Below are positions 54,569-61,874 of a DNA stretch of 64,000 nt, in pieces; position 1 is the stretch's first letter, and the number at the start of each line of letters is the position of its first letter. The stretch is from Paracoccus tibetensis (GTDB lineage: Bacteria; Pseudomonadota; Alphaproteobacteria; Rhodobacterales; Rhodobacteraceae): assembly GCF_900102505.1 (NCBI RefSeq), contig NZ_FMVT01000007.1, positions 186,001 to 250,000 of the forward strand. The letters are read 5' to 3'. The position numbers were made by a program, and so were the translations under genes. Under the pieces are notes generated by a model that was not told where the DNA came from, ran no database searches, and worked only from the letters and a program-made list of their open reading frames with translations.

Positions 54569-55722
54569 GTCTCACCTTTCAGAAGGGGTTTTTCGGGCAG
54601 GCAGGGCAGGGCGGCGCTGATGGGGATGGGCGGCTTGCCCGTCACGATGCGCAGCCGGTCGGCCCAGGTCAGGCGGCCGGCATAGAACCGCTCGATCAGC
54701 GGCTCGGGCAGGCGGTAGAAGCGTTCCAGCAGGCGGTAACGCTGCGGGCCGGGGCAGCCGCGGAACAGCATCCGGTTGAGAAGGCGCAGGAAACGGTCCT
54801 CGCGCGCGCGCCTCAAGGCGAAGGCGCGCAGGCGCGTGCGGATGGCGGCGGTGGTCAGGGGCTGCGTGCCGGCGATGAGGTCCGCGACTTCGGCCGCGAC
54901 GGGCAGCGAGTAGCCGGTGACCGGGTGGAAGAGGCCGGCGCGCAGGCCGATGGGCACCGGGCCGCTGTCATGGTCGCGCCAGAAGCCGGCAGCGTCATGG
55001 GCCAGCGCGATGGGCAGGACGCCCCGCTCGCGCCGGACCTCGCGGCCGTGCCAGCCGCGCGCGGCGGCGTAGTCCAGCGCCTCGGCGGCCAGTTCGTTGT
55101 CCGAAAGCGTCGCGCCGTCGCTGTAGCGCGTGTCCTCGATCAGCACGCGCCGCTCGGTGAAGGGCAGGACGTAGATGAAGCGGTAGCCGTCCTCCTGCGG
55201 GACGGTCGCGTCCATGATGACGGGGCGGGCGATGCCGTGGGGGGCGTCGCATTCGATCTCGATGCCGACGAATTTCTGGAAGCCGGTGACGAGATGCGGG
55301 CCGCGCTTCGCGCCGCGACCGTCGAGGATGCAGAGCGCCGTCAGCACCTCGCCATCGGCCAGCGTCGCGCGGTCCTCGTCCAGCCGGGCGATCTCGGCGT
55401 TCCAGCGCGTCTCGATCCCGGCCTCGGCGACCAGCCGCGCCAGCCCCTCGCTGCCCATCGACGAATAGCCGGCGCGCAGGCGGCGGCTGTGGCCGGGAAA
55501 ATGCACCTCTTGCTCGGACCAGTCGCCGATAAGGGCCGGGGCGAGGCGGGCGTGCCAGTCGGGCGAGATGTCGGGGCCGTGGAAGGACCAGGTGTGGCTG
55601 TTCGAAGGCCCCCCGGCGCGGTCGAGGATCAGGATGCGGGCGCCCGGCTGCGCCGCGCGCAGGGCCAGCGCGGCGAGGCTGGAGGCAAGGCCGCCGCCGC
55701 CGAGGATGATGTCTGCGCTCAT
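54565..55722 (-). CDS. crtY: Lycopene beta-cyclase CrtY
   Basis: A 385-residue cyclase that closes both ends of lycopene to beta-carotene. The start DIILGGGGLASSLAALAL is the flavin-type nucleotide loop. SNSHTWSFHGPDIS, a DGRGAK segment, and the C-terminal RFYRLPEPLIERFYAGRLTW match proteobacterial CrtY. It overlaps crtX by 4 bp and crtI by 4 bp. Confidence 0.95.
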   Translation of the reverse strand: MSADIILGGGGLASSLAALALRAAQPGARILILDRAGGPSNSHTWSFHGPDISPDWHARLAPALIGDWSEQEVHFPGHSRRLRAGYSSMGSEGLARLVAEAGIETRWNAEIARLDEDRATLADGEVLTALCILDGRGAKRGPHLVTGFQKFVGIEIECDAPHGIARPVIMDATVPQEDGYRFIYVLPFTERRVLIEDTRYSDGATLSDNELAAEALDYAAARGWHGREVRRERGVLPIALAHDAAGFWRDHDSGPVPIGLRAGLFHPVTGYSLPVAAEVADLIAGTQPLTTAAIRTRLRAFALRRAREDRFLRLLNRMLFRGCPGPQRYRLLERFYRLPEPLIERFYAGRLTWADRLRIVTGKPPIPISAALPCLPEKPLLKGET

Positions 55723-56927
55723 GCCGCGTCCCCTGCCGCGCGGCCCCGGATCATCTTCTCGATCAGGTCCGCGCCGCGCCGAACGCCGCCTGCGGCGCGC
55801 AGTTCCGCCCGCGGCCGGGAAAGGTTGTCGCGGAAGGCGCGCTCGCCCAGCAGCCGCGTCAGGGCGGCGCGGATGGCGGCCACGTCGCGCTGGCGCGGGG
55901 GCAGGGTCAGGCCGATGCCGTGATGGGCGATGCGGGCGCCGATGCCCGGCTGCTCGAAGGCGAGCGGCATGGCCAGCATCGGCACGCCCGCCGCGATGCA
56001 GTCGAGGACCGTGTTCAGCCCGGCATGGGTGATGCAGACCGAGGCCCGTGCCAGCACCGCCGTCTGCGGCCAGAGATCGCGCACCAGCGGCCGGCCGGGC
56101 AGGGCGGCGATCTCGGCGGAGGTCAAGGCGCCGGCATGGGTCAGGATGAGCGTCACGTCCAGCGGCGCGGCCGCCGCGCAGATCGCGTGAAGAAGGCGCT
56201 TTCTCCGCCCGGCCAGCGTGCCGAGCGAGGCGAAGATCACTGGCTGGTCCGGCAGCGGCGGCAGCCCGGCCCTCGGGTCGTCGCGCAGGGGGCCGAGCGG
56301 GACGGCATTGGCGGGCCAGTCCTGCGGGAAGTCGAGGGCGGGGATCATCTGCCGCAGCTCGGGCACATCGGCGGACCAGTCGTCGATCCCGGCGCGCGGC
56401 GCCAGCCCGTGCTGGCGGCAGCCCTGCGCCAGCGCCCGGTTTTGCAGCGCCATCAGCGCCCCCGAGACCTTCCAGCCGCCGCGATTGCGGCCGCGTCCGG
56501 CCTCGGACGGATCGAAGGGCCAGGGCAGGAAGGGCGGCGGCACGGCGTCGTTGCGCAGGATCGGAAGGCCGGGCGTCAGGGTGATGCGGCGGATGCCGGC
56601 GGCCTCGGCGGCGAGCGCGTAGCCCGGCTCGGCATGGTCGGTCACGGCAAGGTCGGGCGCCAGTGCCGCCAGCGCGGCCGGGGCGTGGCGCACCACCCCC
56701 CGCGTCGCCGCTGCCGTCGCCCAGAGCGTGCGGGCCAGGCCGGCGCCGCTCAGCTGCGGCTCGGTCCAGTCCATCGCGCGCACGGGCAGGCCTTGGACCA
56801 GCGGCGGCAGCGCGCGGCTGCCCAGCAGCACCACCTCATGCCCGCGCCGGGCCATCTCTCGGGCCAAGGGGGCGTGGGCGCCCAAATGGCCGCGCATGGC
56901 GGGCAGGCAGAAGGCGATGCGCGCCAT
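55719..56927 (-). CDS. crtX: Zeaxanthin/astaxanthin glucosyltransferase CrtX
   Basis: A 402-residue GT1-family glycosyltransferase. The N-terminus ARIAFCLPAMRGHLGAHAPL is the acceptor-binding fold. The donor site is FASLGTLAGRRKRLLHAICA together with ASVCITHAGLNTVLDCIAAG, the UDP-sugar signature. It attaches glucose to the 3-hydroxyl of zeaxanthin-type carotenoids, so glycosylated astaxanthin is a likely product. Its start directly follows the crtZ stop with no gap. Confidence 0.92.
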   Translation of the reverse strand: MARIAFCLPAMRGHLGAHAPLAREMARRGHEVVLLGSRALPPLVQGLPVRAMDWTEPQLSGAGLARTLWATAAATRGVVRHAPAALAALAPDLAVTDHAEPGYALAAEAAGIRRITLTPGLPILRNDAVPPPFLPWPFDPSEAGRGRNRGGWKVSGALMALQNRALAQGCRQHGLAPRAGIDDWSADVPELRQMIPALDFPQDWPANAVPLGPLRDDPRAGLPPLPDQPVIFASLGTLAGRRKRLLHAICAAAAPLDVTLILTHAGALTSAEIAALPGRPLVRDLWPQTAVLARASVCITHAGLNTVLDCIAAGVPMLAMPLAFEQPGIGARIAHHGIGLTLPPRQRDVAAIRAALTRLLGERAFRDNLSRPRAELRAAGGVRRGADLIEKMIRGRAAGDAA

Positions 56928-57446
56928 TCAGGTCCGGTCCGCGGACCGGTCCGCCGGCGCGCTCTCGCGCTTCAGCGTGCCGGCCTCGCGCAGCTGCTGC
57001 TTCAGGCGGTCGGGCCGGGGCGCGTAGATGAAGCCGAAGCTGACGCAGCCGTCGCGCCCCTCCACCGCGTGGTGCAGCCGGTGGGCCTGGTAGACGCGGC
57101 GCAGGTAGCCCTTGCGCGGGATGTGCCGGAACGGCCAGCGCTGGTGGACGAGGCAGTCATGCAGGAACAGGTAGATGATCCCGTAGCAGGTCATCCCCAC
57201 CGCCACCCACCAGAGCCAGCCGTCCGAAAAGGCGAAGAGCCCCGCCGCGATTACCGCGAAGACGATGCCGTAGAGATCGTTCTTCTCGAAGCCCGAATGA
57301 TCGTCGTCGGTGTGATCGTGATGCGACTTGTGCCAGCCCCAGCCAAGCGGGCCGTGCATGATCCAGCGATGCACGGAATAGGCCGTCAGCTCCATCACCG
57401 CGACGGTGGCGACGACGATGCCGAGGGGGGCGAGCCAGCCGCTCAT
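56928..57446 (-). CDS. crtZ: Beta-carotene 3-hydroxylase CrtZ
   Basis: A 172-residue di-iron membrane hydroxylase. The His boxes are HRWIMHG (from residue 26), HKSHHDH (39-45), HDCLVHQRW and HRLHHAVEG, the complete CrtZ set. Hydrophobic segments anchor it in the inner membrane. The start MSGWLAPL overlaps the crtW stop (ATGA); the frame upstream in crtW is out of phase. Confidence 0.95.
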   Translation of the reverse strand: MSGWLAPLGIVVATVAVMELTAYSVHRWIMHGPLGWGWHKSHHDHTDDDHSGFEKNDLYGIVFAVIAAGLFAFSDGWLWWVAVGMTCYGIIYLFLHDCLVHQRWPFRHIPRKGYLRRVYQAHRLHHAVEGRDGCVSFGFIYAPRPDRLKQQLREAGTLKRESAPADRSADRT

Positions 57447-58177
57447 GCCTGCCTCCGCGTCGCGGGAAGGCGCCACCAGGGCACGTTCGGATAGAGGTGG
57501 TGCTCGTGGTGGTAGCCGCCGAAATGGAAGCAGGAGATCAGCGACAAGGGGTCGCTGACGCGGCTCGAGCGGGCATTGTGGCGGTCGTGGAACTGCTCGC
57601 CGTCCCGCGGCATGTGCGGCAGGTAGGTGCCGAAGAAGAAAAGCTGCATCGAGGCGAGGATCGAGGGCACCGCCCAGAAGGCGACATAGGGCCAGCGATC
57701 CCCCAGGATCAGCGCGTAGAGGATGACCGTGCTGCCCAGCACCCAGAACTCGCGCCAGCCGAAATAGGTGCGGACGAACTTGGCATACCAGGCGACGGCG
57801 CTGCCGGGGCCGTAATCGGGGTCGTCCTCGGTCCCGGCATGGCGGTGATGGGCCATGTGCTTGACGATCAGCCGCCGCCAGGAAAAGCCGGCATAGAGCC
57901 ACAGGACCAGCTGCCCGATGGCCGCGTTGAGGCGCGGGCTGCCCGGCGCGACCGCCCCGTGCATCGCGTCATGGGCGATGATGAAGAGCCCGGTCGAAAG
58001 CCAGGTCAGCCCCAGCAGCGCCAGCAGCGCCACGAGCGGATAGGCCGGCGCGTCCAGGAACCAGATCGTCGCCACATGCAGGCAGGCCCAGGCCAGCACG
58101 ACCAGGCCGGCCAGCGCGAGGCTGGTCATCCGCTCGGGGCGGCGGTCGGCGGCGGTGGCGGCATCGGGTCGGCTCAT
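57443..58177 (-). CDS. crtW: Beta-carotene 4-ketolase CrtW
   Basis: A 244-residue di-iron membrane ketolase. The His boxes are HDAMHG (69-74), HMAHHRHAG (107-115) and the late FGGYHHEHHLYPNVPWW. It adds keto groups at C4, which with CrtZ gives astaxanthin. It overlaps idi upstream and crtZ downstream by 4 bp each. Confidence 0.95.
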   Translation of the reverse strand: MSRPDAATAADRRPERMTSLALAGLVVLAWACLHVATIWFLDAPAYPLVALLALLGLTWLSTGLFIIAHDAMHGAVAPGSPRLNAAIGQLVLWLYAGFSWRRLIVKHMAHHRHAGTEDDPDYGPGSAVAWYAKFVRTYFGWREFWVLGSTVILYALILGDRWPYVAFWAVPSILASMQLFFFGTYLPHMPRDGEQFHDRHNARSSRVSDPLSLISCFHFGGYHHEHHLYPNVPWWRLPATRRQA

Positions 58178-59301
58178 CGGTCCAGTCCCTCGGGGTCGAA
58201 GGCAGAGCCTAGCGCCGCTGCGGCGGCATTTCCAGACTTCATGCTGTCGCAGCCATCCGCCGCCGGTGCCGCATGGGCGCCGCCCAGCAGCACCGCCCGG
58301 CGCAGGGCGTCCAGGTCGGCCGAGCCGGTGCAGAACATCGCGATCCTCAGCTGCGCGATGACATCGGCGAAATGCGCCTCCAGCGCCTCGGCGCTGTCGC
58401 GGGCGGCGTGGAGGGCATGGGCCGCCTGCCCCGCAAGGCCCGCGCCAAGCCGGATCGCCCGCGCCACGTCCAGCCCGTGCCGCACCCCGCCCGAGGCGAT
58501 CAGCGTGGCCCCCGGCCGCATCAGCGGCGCGGCCAGCGCCAGCGCCTCGGCGGTGGGGATGCCCCAGTCATGGAAGGGCGCGGCGATGGCGCGGGCGCGG
58601 GCATCGCCGCGCTCGGCCTCCACCCGTGCCCAGCTGGTGCCGCCGAGGCCTGCGACATCGAGGATCGTCACCCCCGCCTCCTGCAGGCGCCGGACGAGCT
58701 GGGGGGCAAGGCCCGCGCCCACCTCCTTGATGCCGAGGGGAACGGGCAGGGCGCGGGCCAGCGCCTCGATCTTCGGCAGGAGACCCGCGAAGTTCCGGTC
58801 GCCGCCGGTCTGGATCGCCTCTTGCAGGGGGTTGAGGTGCAGGATCAGCGCGTCCGCCTCGATCATGTCCACGGCCCGCTGCGCCTCGGGCAGGCCGATG
58901 CCGTAGTTCAGCTGCACCGCGCCGATATTGCCGAGGATCGGGATCTTCGGCGCCCGCGCCCGCAGATCGCGGCCAAGGCCGCCCGCCGCGCCATGCTCGA
59001 CCGCGATCCGCTGCGAGCCGACCGACAGCGCGATCCCGAGGCCGGCACAGGCCTCGGCGATATGGGCGTTGATGCGCGCGGCCTCGGCCGGTCCCCCGGT
59101 CATGGCCGAGACCAGCAGCGGCGCCGCCATCCGCCGGCCGAGGAAGGTGGTGCCCATGTCGATGGCGTCCAGGTCCAGCTCGGGCAGGGCGATGTGGCAG
59201 AACTGCACCCGGTCGAAGCCGGTCTCGCGCGAGGCCTGCGTGCCAAGACCCTCGGCCACGATGCGCAGGTGATCCGATTTCCTGCCCGAGATGTCCGTCA
59301 T
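58174..59301 (-). CDS. fni: Type 2 isopentenyl-diphosphate isomerase
   Basis: A 375-residue FMN enzyme that interconverts IPP and DMAPP. It begins DISGRKSDHLRIVAEG. Family segments are APLLVSAMTGGPAEAARINA, LSVGSQRIAVE, LHLNPLQEAIQTGGD and VAGLGGTSWARVEAER, with the FMN-phosphate loop LIASGGVRHGLDVARAI. It raises the prenyl supply for the operon and overlaps crtW by 4 bp. The 68-bp gap to the P450 gene contains a G/C-rich stem but no clear promoter. Confidence 0.95.
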   Translation of the reverse strand: MTDISGRKSDHLRIVAEGLGTQASRETGFDRVQFCHIALPELDLDAIDMGTTFLGRRMAAPLLVSAMTGGPAEAARINAHIAEACAGLGIALSVGSQRIAVEHGAAGGLGRDLRARAPKIPILGNIGAVQLNYGIGLPEAQRAVDMIEADALILHLNPLQEAIQTGGDRNFAGLLPKIEALARALPVPLGIKEVGAGLAPQLVRRLQEAGVTILDVAGLGGTSWARVEAERGDARARAIAAPFHDWGIPTAEALALAAPLMRPGATLIASGGVRHGLDVARAIRLGAGLAGQAAHALHAARDSAEALEAHFADVIAQLRIAMFCTGSADLDALRRAVLLGGAHAAPAADGCDSMKSGNAAAAALGSAFDPEGLDR

Positions 59302-59369
59302 GCCGCCCCGCCTGTCTTCCTGCGGGCGGAGGATCGCGCGGCGCGCAGGCGGGCGCAATCCCCCGCCCG

Positions 59370-60728
59370 TCATCCTGCGGCGAGCGGACGCGCCGTGAAA
59401 TCCAGCGTGTAGGGGTCCAGCGTGCCGGGCAGGCGGTCCGTCGGCAGCCGCTCGGGCTGGTTCAGCCGCAGCGACAGCCGCGACATCAGCGCCCGCATTG
59501 CATGGGTGGCGACAGCAGGGACGAAGTTCACGGCCGGGCAGATGACGGGGCCGTGGCTGAAGGGCACCAGCCCCAGCTCGGGCCGCTCGTTGCCCTTCTC
59601 CCACAGGCGCGGGTCGAAGCGGTGGGCCGCCTCCAGCAGCTCGTCGTCGCGATGCAGGAAGGGCGCGAAGATCAGCAGCTGCGTGTTCTTCGGCACCATC
59701 CCTTCGCCCCACTGCACGTCCACGGTCGTCTCGCGCAGGATCGCCGGCGTCGTGGGCCAGAGCCGCAGCGATTCCAGGAAGCACGCCCGCAGAAGCTCCA
59801 GCCGCGGCGCGGGGCCTTCGGCGGCGGCGGCCTCGGCGCGGACGGCGGCCTCCGTTTCGGGATGGACGGACAGAAGGGCCAAGGTGCGGAAGCTGGCCAT
59901 GCCTCCGGGATCGAAGGCGAAAAGATACTGCGGCAGCTGGTGATGGGGCAGCTGGCCGGGATCGGTGCAGGCGCGCGCCATCTGGCCCGCGAGGCTCTGC
60001 GGATCGGGATCGTCGAGATAGGCCTTCAGGCGCGCCAGGAACGCGTCGCGCCCGGCGCGGTCCTTGCGGCGCAGGAAGGCCAGGTTGCCGCGCCGGCGCA
60101 GCGCCTCCAGCAGGTCGGTCAGGGCATGGTCCTCGCGCGCGGCCTCGCCCAGCACGATGCGCCGGACCATGCGGTACCAGCCGGTGAAGAAGCCGTCCCA
60201 GTCCAGCCGCCCCTGGGCGAGCGCCGTGGCGGCGACCTCGTCCATCTCCTCCTGCGCGATGGCGGCGAAATGCGCGGCCATGCTGTGCATCGGGCAGCCG
60301 GTCTCCAGCGTCGCCTCGTTCAGACGGCGCCGCGACGCGCGCGGCGCGCCATGCGAGGCGAGCGCCGAGCCGGGCTGGAAATGGTTCAGCGCCGCCTGCT
60401 TCTCGAGGCTCGCCGCGGCGAAGGGCTCGGGCGAGCCGGCCAGCACGATCTGCGCGTCATGGGCCGACAGGATCACCGCCTGCGCCCGGACCGGGATCGC
60501 CAGAACCAGCGGGCCCGGCCCGTATTTCTTCCGCAGCGCCTGCATCCGCCGCACAGCGCGGTCGTCCATCCCCGCCCGCTCGGCAAGGCCCACCACCTTG
60601 CGGCGGCGGATCAGCGGGCCCTTGGCGAGCGTCGGGATCACGACATCCTTCATGACGGCAAGGGTGTCGATCACGCTGGCCTTCGAGACGGCATGGGGCG
60701 AGGCGGCGGCGGGCTGCGGGCGGTTCAT
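59370..60728 (-). CDS. Cytochrome P450 leading the carotenoid operon
   Basis: A 452-residue P450. The haem Cys 397 lies in FSHGPVICPAV (F-x2-G-x3-C) and the K-helix ExxR is ESLR (319-322). The I-helix region LFAFDPGGMASF (269-280) has Gly-Gly where most P450s have the Asp/Glu-Thr proton-relay pair. The residue after the haem Cys is Pro and not Gly. The N-terminus has no clear membrane anchor. Its position 68 bp before idi suggests it oxidises a carotenoid or its glycoside, perhaps as a peroxygenase-like enzyme. Fatty-acid oxidation is the alternative. Confidence 0.88.
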   Translation of the reverse strand: MNRPQPAAASPHAVSKASVIDTLAVMKDVVIPTLAKGPLIRRRKVVGLAERAGMDDRAVRRMQALRKKYGPGPLVLAIPVRAQAVILSAHDAQIVLAGSPEPFAAASLEKQAALNHFQPGSALASHGAPRASRRRLNEATLETGCPMHSMAAHFAAIAQEEMDEVAATALAQGRLDWDGFFTGWYRMVRRIVLGEAAREDHALTDLLEALRRRGNLAFLRRKDRAGRDAFLARLKAYLDDPDPQSLAGQMARACTDPGQLPHHQLPQYLFAFDPGGMASFRTLALLSVHPETEAAVRAEAAAAEGPAPRLELLRACFLESLRLWPTTPAILRETTVDVQWGEGMVPKNTQLLIFAPFLHRDDELLEAAHRFDPRLWEKGNERPELGLVPFSHGPVICPAVNFVPAVATHAMRALMSRLSLRLNQPERLPTDRLPGTLDPYTLDFTARPLAAG

Positions 60729-60886
60729 CGGTCCTCCGGGTCGTGTTGCGGCAAGGTAGGGGAAGCCGGCCTACCCCCGCATGTTCCCGTCCTCACGGCA
60801 AAATCAGGCGAAGCGCCGCAAGCGATTGCAACCGCAGGCCCCTTGGTCCAGTCTCCGCCGCGACGACCTGCAAGAAGCGCCGCCCG

Positions 60887-61663
60887 ATGCCCGAGCCCTC
60901 AGAGACCTGCGATGCCGCAGTCCGCGCCGCCTGGCCGGGGCTGTTCGCGGACGGGGCGGACGCGCCGCTGCTGCCGGATCCCCGGACGGACCTTGCGCCC
61001 TTCTTCGCGGCCCTCGTCCCGGGCGAGCCGGGCCCGCCCTGGCCGTCGCGCGACCGCGACATCCGCCAGCACTTCCGCAAGATCGAGGTCGAATTCCGCG
61101 GCGGCCCGCGCATTGTCCACCTGACCGCCTGCACCATCGTGCGCCTGCGCCGCGCGCCCGAGGACGCGGCGGCGCTGGCCCTCTTCCGGCGGCTGACGAC
61201 CGAACATGCCGAGGCGCTCGCGGCGCTGCTCAACTCGCGCTGGCTGGTATCGGTCTGCGACACGGTGGTCGACACGTCCGAGACGGAGGCCGATCGCAGC
61301 CTCGCCTTCGCCGGCGCGCTCTTCGTCTACGCCCTGAAGATCGCCGAGACGGAACTGCGCCTCTACCGCCCGCCGACCCCTTGGCCGCCGCAAAAGCGGC
61401 TGAAGCATGGCGGCGAGATCTATGACGGGATCAACACGCTGTGGAACGAGGGGCCGGGCGATGTCGGGAACATGCTGTCGCGGATCGAGCGGGCGCTCGC
61501 GGCGCGATCGCCGATGCGGCACTTCGTCCAGCAGATCGTGCACCGCGCGCTCGAGCATGACACCACGATCAACCGCATCCTCGGCCTGACCGGCCAGCCG
61601 CGCCTGCCGATGGCCGCGCCCGAGAAGGTCCGCGCGCTGCGCCGCCTGCTGGCCGAGATCTGA
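60887..61663 (+). CDS. Unrecognised protein divergent from the carotenoid operon
   Basis: A 258-residue soluble protein. A first part with RKIEVEFRGGPRIVHLTACT is followed by a helical middle (RRLTTEHAEALAALLNSRWL). The Tyr/Arg-rich part ETELRLYRPPTPWPPQKRLK precedes a helical end. I do not recognise a family. The ATG at 60887 is chosen because the frame back to 60743 enters the shared promoter gap with the P450 gene. That 158-bp gap holds one short stem GGTAGG...CCTACC near 60755 and probably both promoters. Confidence 0.65.
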   Translation: MPEPSETCDAAVRAAWPGLFADGADAPLLPDPRTDLAPFFAALVPGEPGPPWPSRDRDIRQHFRKIEVEFRGGPRIVHLTACTIVRLRRAPEDAAALALFRRLTTEHAEALAALLNSRWLVSVCDTVVDTSETEADRSLAFAGALFVYALKIAETELRLYRPPTPWPPQKRLKHGGEIYDGINTLWNEGPGDVGNMLSRIERALAARSPMRHFVQQIVHRALEHDTTINRILGLTGQPRLPMAAPEKVRALRRLLAEI

Positions 61664-61735
61664 GCGGCGTCGCCCACCCGTGCCCATCTTCCGCCGCGCG
61701 TCGACAGCGCGCAGGGAGAATTGCGTCCCGCGACG

Positions 61736-61870
61736 CCGGGGGGCGCTGCCCCCCGGATCCCCCGAGGTCAGTCCGGGAAGCAGATGGCCCGTGCGCGGCC
61801 CCGGCGCTCCATCTTCTGTGCCCAAGTATCCCGGGGTGAGGCCCGGAACGGGCCGAGGGGCAGCGCCCCT
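61736..61870. repeat. Dispersed GC-rich repeat, copy G (paired inverted halves)
   Basis: A forward half GGGGGGCGCTGCCCCCCGG followed by ATCCCCCGAGG (61736-61768). A reverse half CATCTTCTGTGCCCAAGTAT followed by CCCGGGG (from 61810) extends to GGGGCAGCGCCCC near 61870. It fills most of the convergent gap between the hypothetical gene and putA and is the longest copy in the window. Confidence 0.65.
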
Positions 61871-61874
61871 CAGC

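Noticed and set aside
52173..54575. An 800-codon frame ending in crtB
   Set aside because: The first 500 codons are out of phase with crtI and have no CrtI motifs. crtB starts at its own ATG overlapping the crtI stop.
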